58,264 nucleotides of DNA from Opitutaceae bacterium (lineage in GTDB: Bacteria; Verrucomicrobiota; Verrucomicrobiia; Opitutales; Opitutaceae). Below are positions 10,542 to 17,498 of this stretch, piece by piece (the first letter of the stretch is position 1; each line of letters opens with the position of its first letter). The stretch is from the NCBI GenBank assembly GCA_016794625.1, contig JAEUGY010000031.1, positions 1-58,264 on the forward strand. Reading direction: 5' to 3'. A program made the position numbers and the translations under genes. The notes under the pieces were generated by a model. It did not search any database, was not told the DNA's origin, and saw only the letters and a program-made list of their open reading frames with translations.

Positions 10542-11453
10542 CTAGGGGATCGTGAGGGCGTGCTGCAGCCTCGCGGCGATCTTGGCGGCATTGGGGCGGA
10601 CGCGGATCAGGCGCGGGTTCCAGGCGAGCATGGCTTCGCGGTTGAGCGGCGCGAGGGAGGCGTCTTCCAGGCGTTGCGCTGCGCCGGTTGGCAGGTCGCG
10701 GGTGGCGAGTTCGGGCAGGATCGTCCAGAAGCTGCCGGATCTGAGGGCGGCCATGGTTTGGGGGAAGGACTGGCACGCGAGCGCGGGACGGAGCGGCACC
10801 TGGAGTGTCTTGGCGATGGCCCGGAGTCCGGAAGTGAATTGGCCGTCGGTGGTTTGTGTGGCGAGGGGCAGCTCGGCGAGCGCTTGGCGGAGGGTGAGCT
10901 TCTTCTTGGTCCGCGCCAGAGGCTCCGGCACGAGGGCGACGTAGCGGACGATGCCGAGGGACACCGCCTTCAGGCCCGGCGCCAGGGCGTTCTTGCGGAT
11001 GATGCCGAAATCGAGGCGGCCTTCGGCCAGCTGTTGCACGATTTCCTGGGTGCGGAGGTTGAGGGTCGCGAATCGTGTGCCGGGAAACGCATCGATGATT
11101 GTTCCAAGTCGGGGGATCACGAGCCATTGAATCAGGCTGTCGCCGGCACCGAGGGTGAAGGCGACGTTGGTCTGTTTGCACTCGGCACGGAAGTCGTCGA
11201 GCGATCGCAGCTGTTCGCGGGCCAGCTCGGCGAGGCGCTCTCCTTGCTCGGTCAGCTTGAGCAGTTTCCCGCGGCGCTGCGCGACCTCACAGCCGAAAAA
11301 CTCCGACAGCTCGCGCAACTGCCGGCTGTATTGGCTCTGTCGCACGGGATCGCCCGGAGCGGCCTGGGCAATGCTGCCGGCATCGCGCACTTCGATCAAC
11401 ACCTTCAAGCGGTCGAGCGAGAGGCCACGCTCGGAAAACAGGGTTTCAAACAT
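10542..11453 (-). CDS. LysR-family transcriptional regulator
   Basis: A 303-residue regulator. The N-terminal winged helix-turn-helix covers roughly residues 12-70 (LKVLIEVRDAGSIAQAA, then SQYSRQLRELSEFFGCEV). The rest is a periplasmic-binding-protein-like effector domain (LRTQEIVQQLAEGRLDFGIIR). The open frame extends to 11645, but the start at 11453 gives the normal family N-terminus. It is transcribed away from the Y RNA/Ro60 locus. A TGCCACG/CGTGGCA inverted repeat lies 18 bp upstream of the start. The target is unknown; control of the divergent Ro60 locus is a possibility from geometry alone. Confidence 0.85.
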   Translation of the reverse strand: MFETLFSERGLSLDRLKVLIEVRDAGSIAQAAPGDPVRQSQYSRQLRELSEFFGCEVAQRRGKLLKLTEQGERLAELAREQLRSLDDFRAECKQTNVAFTLGAGDSLIQWLVIPRLGTIIDAFPGTRFATLNLRTQEIVQQLAEGRLDFGIIRKNALAPGLKAVSLGIVRYVALVPEPLARTKKKLTLRQALAELPLATQTTDGQFTSGLRAIAKTLQVPLRPALACQSFPQTMAALRSGSFWTILPELATRDLPTGAAQRLEDASLAPLNREAMLAWNPRLIRVRPNAAKIAARLQHALTIP

Positions 11454-11470
11454 GATTAAAGAGTCAGGTA

Positions 11471-11492
11471 TGCCACGAGAACTCCCGTGGCA
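11471..11492. promoter_or_regulatory. Inverted repeat TGCCACG-N8-CGTGGCA upstream of the LysR gene
   Basis: The perfect 7-bp arms have the dyad form of a LysR-type recognition box (T-N-A with interrupted symmetry) and lie 18-39 bp from the regulator's start, where autoregulation sites occur. It could also influence divergent transcription towards the Y RNAs. Confidence 0.4.
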
Positions 11493-11677
11493 ACGAAATC
11501 CCGTTTCGGCTAGACTGGCTTCGCATTCAGATGGCCCACACTCGCCAGGATACGCTGACCGCTCCTCCCGTTTGGTTTCGACCCTGGTACAAGCGCAACG
11601 TTGCCAAGCGAGAACGTCGGGCCGCCCGGAAGCACATCCAAACATTCCTCTTCAATCCAAATTCCAAAGCCAATCTT

Positions 11678-11768
11678 TCTGGGTAGTGAGGGTGAAGTTA
11701 CTTCGCTGAAATCGAAATCCAATGCCGCGGCGCGAGCCACGGCGACCTTCGCCTGAGTTTCTCCCAGA
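11678..11768 (+). ncRNA. Y-like RNA 1 (no tRNA mimic), tandem paralogue upstream of yrlA
   Basis: About 91 nt fold into an outer helix TCTGGG (11678-11683)/CCCAGA (11763-11768), an internal loop TAGTGAG (11684-11690) opposite TGAGTTTCT (11754-11762), and an inner helix GGTGAAG (11691-11697)/CTTCGCC (11747-11753). TTACTTC follows. The distal loop holds a hairpin GCCG/CGGC at 724-727/740-743 with inner GG/CC. The order, lengths (7-nt loop, 7-bp helix, 9-nt loop) and loop sequences match Y-like RNA 2 exactly 100 bp downstream, although the paired bases differ. That pattern of covariation argues for a selected RNA. It lacks recognisable T and D arms. Ends are inferred from pairing. Confidence 0.65.
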
Positions 11769-11776
11769 GTTCCCTT

Positions 11777-11910
11777 TTGCGGGCAGTGAGTCCTCGGTTA
11801 CTTCTAACCTGTCGGTCGGCGGTTCAAGTCCGTCCGCGCTTCGGCGCGTAGCTCAGTGGTAGAGCAACAGCGGTCGCAAGACCGTTCCCGAGGGCAGTGT
11901 TCTCCCGCAA
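11777..11910 (+). ncRNA. yrlA: Y RNA with tRNA-like module (YrlA-like)
   Basis: About 134 nt. The outer helix is TTGCGGG (11777-11783)/CCCGCAA (11904-11910). The internal loop CAGTGAG (11784-11790) faces CAGTGTTCT (11895-11903). The inner helix is TCCTCGG (11791-11797)/CCGAGGG (11888-11894). The apical part is a tRNA mimic at 11809-11870, followed by a CGGTC-GCAA-GACCG hairpin (11871-11884). Bacterial Y RNAs studied by Wolin and colleagues bind Ro60 orthologues through the end-pairing stem and carry a tRNA-like module. The gene lies 77 bp before the Ro60 start on the same strand. RNA ends are inferred from pairing. Confidence 0.85.
11809..11870 (+). other. Circularly permuted tRNA-like module of the Y RNA
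   Basis: The order is 3' half first, then 5' half. CTGT (11809-11812) pairs with ACAG (11867-11870) as an anticodon-stem-like joint. The T arm is GGCGG-TTCAAGT-CCGTC (11818-11834) with a standard T loop. The acceptor-like stem CGCGC/GCGCG (11835-11839/11844-11848) is closed by a UUCG tetraloop. Then come TA (the usual positions 8-9) and the D arm GCTC-AGTGGTA-GAGC (11851-11865). A normal tRNA reading fails because no 3' acceptor strand or T arm follows. Confidence 0.85.
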
Positions 11911-11922
11911 TTACCACCGTGT

Positions 11923-11965
11923 CCCGGCGTCCGGGCTATCCGTCCCTGAGCGAATGCTCGGGGAC
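11923..11965 (+). other. Two leader hairpins between the Y RNA and the Ro60 start
   Basis: CCCGG-CGT-CCGGG (11923-11935) is followed by a 10-bp stem GTCCCTGAGC/GCTCGGGGAC with a GAAT loop (11942-11965). There is no T tract, so read-through into the Ro60 gene is expected. The hairpins may protect or separate the Y RNA from the mRNA by processing. The Ro60 ribosome-binding site begins 10 nt after the second stem. Confidence 0.5.
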
Positions 11966-11975
11966 CCAGTAAGAA

Positions 11976-11982
11976 AAGGAGG
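11976..11982 (+). promoter_or_regulatory. Strong Shine-Dalgarno AAGGAGG of the Ro60 gene
   Basis: A near-perfect ribosome-binding site sits 5 nt before the ATG at 11988 and fixes the start codon. Confidence 0.85.
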
Positions 11983-11987
11983 CCGTC

Positions 11988-13427
11988 ATGGCCAAGTTCA
12001 GTTCTCTCATTCCCCTGTCGCGCGGTGCGTCCGCGCCCAACACGGTCAATTTCGAAGGTGGCCGCGCCTTCACGCAGTCCGCCAAGCTCGAGCTGGTCTC
12101 GGTGCTGCTCACCACGTTTCTCGAGGACGCGTTCTATCGGACCGAGAAGCAGACCACGGAGAAGCTCCGTGAGCTGATCACGAAGGTGGGCGACCCGCGG
12201 TTCGTCGCGAAGGCGGCGCTCTACGCGCGCCATACCCACGGTATGCGCTCGGTGAGTCACCTCGTCGCCGGCGAGCTCGCCAAGTCCGTCAAGGGCGAGC
12301 GTTGGACGAAGCGCTTCTACGCCCAGATCGTGCGCCGCCCGGATGATGTCATGGAGACGCTCAGCTATTACCTCGCGGTTTACGGTCGGCCCGTGCCGAA
12401 CTCCCTGAAGAAGGGGCTCGGGGCGGCGCTGGCGCGGTTCGATGCGCACCAGGTCGCGAAGTACCGTCGCGAGCACGGAGCCTTCAAGATGGTGGACGCG
12501 GTCAACCTCGTCCACCCGAAGGCCACGCCGGCGCTCTCGCAGCTGGTGCGAGGTGAGCTCGCGCCCGCGCAGACGTGGGAGACGAAGCTGACCCAGGCCG
12601 GTGCCGCCGCCACGGCGGAGGTGGTCGCGGCGGCCAAGTCGCAGGCGTGGGGCGAGCTGGTGCGCGGGCGCAAACTGGGTTACCTCGCGCTGCTCCGCAA
12701 TGGGCGCAACATCCTGGCGCAGGCGCCGGAGGTGGTGGACGACCTTTGCCAGCAGCTCGCCGACGCGCGCGCAGTGCGCACGTCGCTGGTGTTTCCGTTC
12801 CAGTTCCTGTCCGCGGTCGAAGCGTTGAAGCAGGGCAACCTGTCCGGCGCCGACCGCGTGATGGACGCGTTGAACACGGCCATCGATCACTCGCTGGCCA
12901 ACGTGCCAACGTTTGCGGGCAGCACGCTCGTCGCGCTCGATTCGTCGGCCTCGATGATGGGGCACCCGCAGGCGATCGGTTCGCTGTTTGCCGCGACGCT
13001 GGTCAAGGCCACGGGTGCCGACCTGATGCTCTTCAGCGACGACGCCCGGTACGTCACGCTGAACCCCCGGGACACCACGCTCACGGCGGCGCAGAGCATC
13101 CCCTTCATCTCTGGTGGTACGAACTTCGAGGCGATCTTCCAGCGCGCGAACCGCGCTTATGACCGCATCGTGATCCTGTCGGACATGCAGGGATGGATGG
13201 ACGGCGGTGCGCCCGTGCAGCCGTTCGCCGACTACCAGGCCCGGTTCTCGGTCGCGACGCGCATCTTCAGCTTCGACCTGAACGGCTACGGCACGCTCCA
13301 GTTTCCGCAGGAGCGCGTGTACTGCCTGGCCGGTTGGAGCGACCGCGTGTTCGAGATCCTGCAGAAGCTCGACCGCGATCCGGAGGCGCTCGTTCGTGAG
13401 GTGGAGTCCGTCCCGCTGGAGGACTAA
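11988..13427 (+). CDS. rsr: Ro60/Rsr orthologue, TROVE-domain RNA-binding ring protein
   Basis: A 479-residue orthologue of the Ro 60-kDa autoantigen. The N-terminal two thirds are the HEAT-like TROVE ring that holds misfolded RNAs and Y RNA; visible blocks include FLEDAFYRTEKQT and FVAKAALYARHTHGMRSVSH. The C-terminal third is a von Willebrand A domain with a complete MIDAS metal site: DSSAS (318-322), Thr378 in GGTNF, and Asp399 in LSDMQGW. Known bacterial orthologues pair with Y RNAs to remodel exoribonucleases such as PNPase in rRNA maturation and stress-time RNA decay. Two Y-like RNAs lie directly upstream on the same strand. No RtcB ligase or archease gene is near, so this is a stand-alone Ro RNP locus. 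Confidence 0.95.
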   Translation: MAKFSSLIPLSRGASAPNTVNFEGGRAFTQSAKLELVSVLLTTFLEDAFYRTEKQTTEKLRELITKVGDPRFVAKAALYARHTHGMRSVSHLVAGELAKSVKGERWTKRFYAQIVRRPDDVMETLSYYLAVYGRPVPNSLKKGLGAALARFDAHQVAKYRREHGAFKMVDAVNLVHPKATPALSQLVRGELAPAQTWETKLTQAGAAATAEVVAAAKSQAWGELVRGRKLGYLALLRNGRNILAQAPEVVDDLCQQLADARAVRTSLVFPFQFLSAVEALKQGNLSGADRVMDALNTAIDHSLANVPTFAGSTLVALDSSASMMGHPQAIGSLFAATLVKATGADLMLFSDDARYVTLNPRDTTLTAAQSIPFISGGTNFEAIFQRANRAYDRIVILSDMQGWMDGGAPVQPFADYQARFSVATRIFSFDLNGYGTLQFPQERVYCLAGWSDRVFEILQKLDRDPEALVREVESVPLED

Positions 13428-13479
13428 GCCAAACCGTTTGATGTTCGTCCGAAATACCGCCGGGAGTCACCCGAAGGTG

Positions 13480-16281
13480 CTAGAAATTCAGTCCGGTGGT
13501 CAGACTGACCGAGGTGCCTTCGGCCCAGCGGGCGGCGGTGATAAGCCCGGTGCCGTTGCGCGCCATGACGATGACCCGGCCATCCCAGTCTGTGAGATTG
13601 TTCACGGTGAGACGGGAGAACCAGGAGTACCCGCGCTTCGTCTTGTGCGAGTAGTTTGCGGTCAGGCCGGTGGTGAAGAAACCGTCCTCGACAAAGGGGT
13701 TGTCTGGGTTGGCGATGCCGCCGGCCACCGGCACGCCAACGTAGGCGTCACCCAGATACCGAACGTTGGCGGACAGTGAGAGGCCCTTGAAGCTCCCATC
13801 GATAAAACTGTAGGTGCCCACAAAAGCTCCGGTGTAGAGGCGGTTGTTGTACGACTGAATGCCCTCCTGTCCGAAGAACTGCTCCACCTGAGATTTGAGA
13901 CTGGCGAGCTGGCCTGCGACGGTGGAACCGCCCGCGGGCAGTGTTTGGTACCGCTGGTCGGACCAGGTTGCCATGTTGGTGTCCAGGTAGAGGCGGAGAT
14001 AGGGATTAACATTTGAAAGCTGCACGTCGGAACGGGACGCCGTCAGATAGAAACGAACCCTCTTGTTTGGATTGAACGTTGCCGTCAGCTCGTATCCGGA
14101 GCTCGCGTTGTCCTGCGTATCCCGCGTGGATGCGCCGGTCATGATGTTCTTGTCCTGCTGGCCAATGGCCTCCCAGATCGCATTGATGGTTGGGAGCGTT
14201 GAATTGATGTTGCTCGTGTACTGGTTGACGATGGTGCTTTCGTACTTGTTCAGCGAGAGGGACACCTTGTTGTCCCAGGCGTGGAGGCGCAAACCGTAGT
14301 CCTTGCCCTTTCCGCCGGTGGCTGGGAGTCCCTTGGTAAGGCCGATCGGGGACAGGGCCGCTGCTGCACCGGTGAAGTTCTCGGATTCGCTATAGGTGAG
14401 ATCCAGCCACTTTACGGGCAGCGGATGGATCACAAGTGCCTTCGTGATCGGCTCGAACTTCTGCGAAACGTCGCGGGTGACCGGATTGTTGCGGGCCAGC
14501 GTGAAAACACCATTGGGTCCGGCGACCGGCTTGGCGGTGGACGTTGTCGACTCGTCCGTACGAAGCCCGTAGGTGGCAATGATGCGACCGTCCCAGAATT
14601 GGCCCTCGAAACCGAAGGTACGCGACTTGATCTCAGTCAGAGCGGTGGTCTGGGTCAGGACGGGAAGCGCCGTGGCTTTGACGCCGTTGCTTTCGACCAC
14701 GTTGCGGTACGGCTGTGTTCTGAAGAACTTCACCCCATTGGCGAGGTCAAGATAGGCGCGATGGAAGACGCGATTCGAAGCGTCCGCCAGATTTGAAGAA
14801 GCACCAGGAAGCGGCGTTGTGTTTACTGTTTGAAGACGCTCCGTGGCCGTCCAGTCCGCGCGATCCTCAAGCAGGCCGAACACCTGAAGTTGGCCTATCC
14901 ACTTTCCGATCCGCGGATTTCGCCGCTCGATGTCCAACGTGTAGGATGCCTGCAGCCGATAGACTTCGCGGTTGCCAATCCGCGTGTCTGTCTGGCCTCC
15001 ATCTTCGACGTACAGTTTGCCGACATTGGGATTCGGCTGGCCATTGGGAAGCACGGCATTCGGGTCGGCCGAGATCGTCGCTCCAACCACCTTGATTGGC
15101 CAGTAGTTTTGTTCCTCCCCGCGGAAGTAGGCACCTTGAAGGATCAAATCTCTGCCGATCTCCTGGTCGAGATAGATCACGCCATTGCGCCAGCGATTGG
15201 GACCGACTCCATCCGGGCCCTTCACGTTGAGCGTATAGGGATAGACATCCTCAGTGAACACCGGTGTGGACGTCGTGGCTGATGTCGCCAGTTGGCCGGT
15301 CCAGTTCATGGTTGCGAGTCCAGGCTGCTGCACCAGCCGTGTACCGAGACGGGATGTGCCGGGAAGGGCGGTTGTGCCGGGAGAGGGTTGGATCGGACGC
15401 CCGGCGGCGATCCAATTGCCGACATTCTGCAGCGGCAGGACGACATTGCCGTAGAGGTTCTCGGCGTTGACCATCTCATAGCTGCCGCGAAGGGTGGTGC
15501 GGAAGTTTTCGCGATCCACCAGTTTTGCGGTGAGGGTGGTGAAAAGGCGCTTGTCCTTTTTCCACGTCGGTTTGATCGCGTAGCGCACATCCTGTTCCAT
15601 ACCGACCAGACGGATCGCGAGCCGCTTGTTCAGCAGCACACGGTTGACGTCGAGACTGCCGCGCCAGGTGCCCCAACTGTCGAAATGGCCTTCCAGCCCA
15701 ACCTTGTTGGAGAACCCGGCGGACTTGGCCGTGCCGGTGATGACGCCGGTGGGACTGCCGACGCCAAACAGGAAGGCGTTGGGGCCGCGCGCTACGCCGA
15801 TACGGTCCAGATTGTAGCGATCAAGATCGGTATAAACCGGGAAGAAGTCGATCGTCTGCGTGTTCAGAGATGACAGGCCTCGGATCGCGGGACGGACGTA
15901 GTCGATGTCGGGTGCGGCGGCGTTGAGATCGTCCGAGCGCACATTGCCCATGAAGTCGAAAGCAGCCGTGGCATTGAGTACGCCAATGTCATTGAGCAGT
16001 TCGCTGGTGAGCACATTGATCGGCGCGGCGATGTCACGCAGCGGCTTGTTGAGCCGGCTGCCGGAGACGTCGCGCTGCGGCACATAGCCCGTGTCCTCCT
16101 CAGCTTCCACCGTAAACGTCGGCAGTCGCATCGTCTCGGGCTCGGCGACCGCGCGGCTGGGTGCGGTCTGACTGCGGAGTGCGGTGACGGAAGAGAACGC
16201 GAGCGCGGAGAGACCGAAATGAAGAAGCGCTTTGACAACGGCAGCGACTGGCATCGTGCGCTGAGGATGAAGTGAGATCAT
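13480..16281 (-). CDS. TonB-dependent outer-membrane receptor (Opitutus type)
   Basis: A 933-residue outer-membrane importer. A signal peptide of about 35 residues (VVKALLHFGLSALAFSSVTA) precedes a short extension with LPTFTVEAEEDTGYVP, then the plug domain (VSGSRLNKPLRDI, later ARGPNAFLFGVGSPTGVI), then a large beta-barrel ending in the aromatic residue of GLNF as barrel proteins do. The ATG at 16281 is chosen because it starts the signal peptide; the open frame goes back to 16401. It is divergent from an AraC activator gene and across from a hydrolase/MFS/oxidoreductase operon, suggesting carbohydrate uptake. The substrate is not predictable from sequence. Confidence 0.9.
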   Translation of the reverse strand: MISLHPQRTMPVAAVVKALLHFGLSALAFSSVTALRSQTAPSRAVAEPETMRLPTFTVEAEEDTGYVPQRDVSGSRLNKPLRDIAAPINVLTSELLNDIGVLNATAAFDFMGNVRSDDLNAAAPDIDYVRPAIRGLSSLNTQTIDFFPVYTDLDRYNLDRIGVARGPNAFLFGVGSPTGVITGTAKSAGFSNKVGLEGHFDSWGTWRGSLDVNRVLLNKRLAIRLVGMEQDVRYAIKPTWKKDKRLFTTLTAKLVDRENFRTTLRGSYEMVNAENLYGNVVLPLQNVGNWIAAGRPIQPSPGTTALPGTSRLGTRLVQQPGLATMNWTGQLATSATTSTPVFTEDVYPYTLNVKGPDGVGPNRWRNGVIYLDQEIGRDLILQGAYFRGEEQNYWPIKVVGATISADPNAVLPNGQPNPNVGKLYVEDGGQTDTRIGNREVYRLQASYTLDIERRNPRIGKWIGQLQVFGLLEDRADWTATERLQTVNTTPLPGASSNLADASNRVFHRAYLDLANGVKFFRTQPYRNVVESNGVKATALPVLTQTTALTEIKSRTFGFEGQFWDGRIIATYGLRTDESTTSTAKPVAGPNGVFTLARNNPVTRDVSQKFEPITKALVIHPLPVKWLDLTYSESENFTGAAAALSPIGLTKGLPATGGKGKDYGLRLHAWDNKVSLSLNKYESTIVNQYTSNINSTLPTINAIWEAIGQQDKNIMTGASTRDTQDNASSGYELTATFNPNKRVRFYLTASRSDVQLSNVNPYLRLYLDTNMATWSDQRYQTLPAGGSTVAGQLASLKSQVEQFFGQEGIQSYNNRLYTGAFVGTYSFIDGSFKGLSLSANVRYLGDAYVGVPVAGGIANPDNPFVEDGFFTTGLTANYSHKTKRGYSWFSRLTVNNLTDWDGRVIVMARNGTGLITAARWAEGTSVSLTTGLNF

Positions 16282-16456
16282 GGGCAGGGGCAGACTTGAG
16301 TTGCAGTTTGGCCGGGTTGGATCGGCGTGGCTGGGGGTGTTCCACGAGGCTGGTGGAATCTGTCTGCTCTCCAAGGCGGACCAGTTATGCCAGTTACGCA
16401 TTGCCTTATGTTTTTCTTACACTCCACTGTAGGCGCCCCCGTGCCGCTCGCCATCC

Positions 16457-17497
16457 ATGCGCCGCTCTGCTCCCCCTTCCCGTGAAGCTATCGAGTCCCC
16501 CACGTCCGCCGAGGGATCGCCCGTCGAGACCGACGTGCCCCTTACCCATGCGACTCGCGAAGTGGCACCATTTCAGGACTGGGGATGTCTGCATATTTCG
16601 CTCGTATGGGCCTACGAGGGACTGGTGCGCCCCGAGGGCCGTCACCTCACACTCGAAGATTCGTACATCCGCTGTTGGTTGATCCGAAAAGGAAGCGTGA
16701 CGGTGACCGCACACGGTGAAAGACGAGAGGCAAATGTCGGACAGTGGGTCATTCTGAACGGTGGCCGGCATACCCAGGACTTCACCGATGATGCGCGAAT
16801 CCTTTCGGTGAAGTTTCAGCTCACGTGGCCAAACGGCGAATCGCTGTTTCCCCGGCTTCCGCCCTTGGTCATTGACTCTCCGGAGTACCCGGAACTGGAG
16901 CGCACGGGCGTTCCATTGATGCGCTTGGTGAAACGACACTTTCCCAGCGCGCATGACTACCTGCCACAACTCGCTTGCTCACTCGAAGTCTACTTCCGTG
17001 TGCAACACCTGCTGCCGCCCTGGCTGCTGGCGTTCCGACAAGTCATGGCGCGGAATAGCGTCGTTCCCTCCCGGCTGATGGTCGCCGATTCCCGTTCACT
17101 CGAAGCCGTCCGTATCCTTGATCACCATCCACTCGGCACGCGCTTTTCGGAGGGTGCTCTCGCAAAGAAGATCGGTCTGAGCCGAGCCCAGTTGAACCGC
17201 ATCCTGACTCGCGATTTCAGTGTGAGCACACGGACCTACCTTGAGCGGAGAAAGAGGGAATCCGCCTGTGAAGCTCTCCTCCACACGGACATCTCAGTTA
17301 AGGAGCTGGGCTACACCCTCGGCTTTCGCCACGTGTCCCACTTCTGCGCTTGGTTCAAGCGTCTGACGCGTTCTACGCCGTCTGAGTTTCGTCTTGGAAG
17401 TGAGACCCGCGTTCAGATTGCGGGGAAGCCGGCGAAGGGTGCCATCGAGGGTTTGTCGCCCCGCAGACGATCCCGGTCCAGCGCGACTCGATCTTAG
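16457..17497 (+). CDS. AraC-family transcriptional regulator
   Basis: A 346-residue protein. A cupin-like sensing domain spans roughly residues 50-130 (SVTVTAHGERREANVGQWVILNGG). The C-terminal double helix-turn-helix lies near residues 220-315 (EGALAKKIGLSRAQLNRI and ISVKELGYTLGFRHVSHFCA, followed by STPSEFR). A basic tail follows. It is divergent from the TonB receptor and convergent with the FAD oxidoreductase gene, the stops being 2 bp apart. The likely targets are these flanking carbohydrate genes. Confidence 0.9.
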   Translation: MRRSAPPSREAIESPTSAEGSPVETDVPLTHATREVAPFQDWGCLHISLVWAYEGLVRPEGRHLTLEDSYIRCWLIRKGSVTVTAHGERREANVGQWVILNGGRHTQDFTDDARILSVKFQLTWPNGESLFPRLPPLVIDSPEYPELERTGVPLMRLVKRHFPSAHDYLPQLACSLEVYFRVQHLLPPWLLAFRQVMARNSVVPSRLMVADSRSLEAVRILDHHPLGTRFSEGALAKKIGLSRAQLNRILTRDFSVSTRTYLERRKRESACEALLHTDISVKELGYTLGFRHVSHFCAWFKRLTRSTPSEFRLGSETRVQIAGKPAKGAIEGLSPRRRSRSSATRS

Positions 17498-17498
17498 C

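Noticed and set aside
11510..11740. 76-codon minus-strand frame between the LysR gene and the Y RNAs
   Set aside because: It overlaps the first Y-like RNA, has no family likeness, and is better explained as chance.
11781..11790. Likeness of GGGCAGTGAG to the GGUAGUGAGU of vertebrate Y RNAs
   Set aside because: In vertebrate Y RNAs this stretch is paired, whereas here it forms an internal loop. The likeness is short and may be chance, so no homology is claimed.
11844..11919. Canonical tRNA starting GCGCGTAGCTCAGTGGTAGAGC
   Set aside because: The D arm is perfect, but there is no anticodon loop with T33, no T arm and no 3' acceptor strand downstream. The matching T arm and acceptor strand lie upstream, which fits the permuted Y RNA module.
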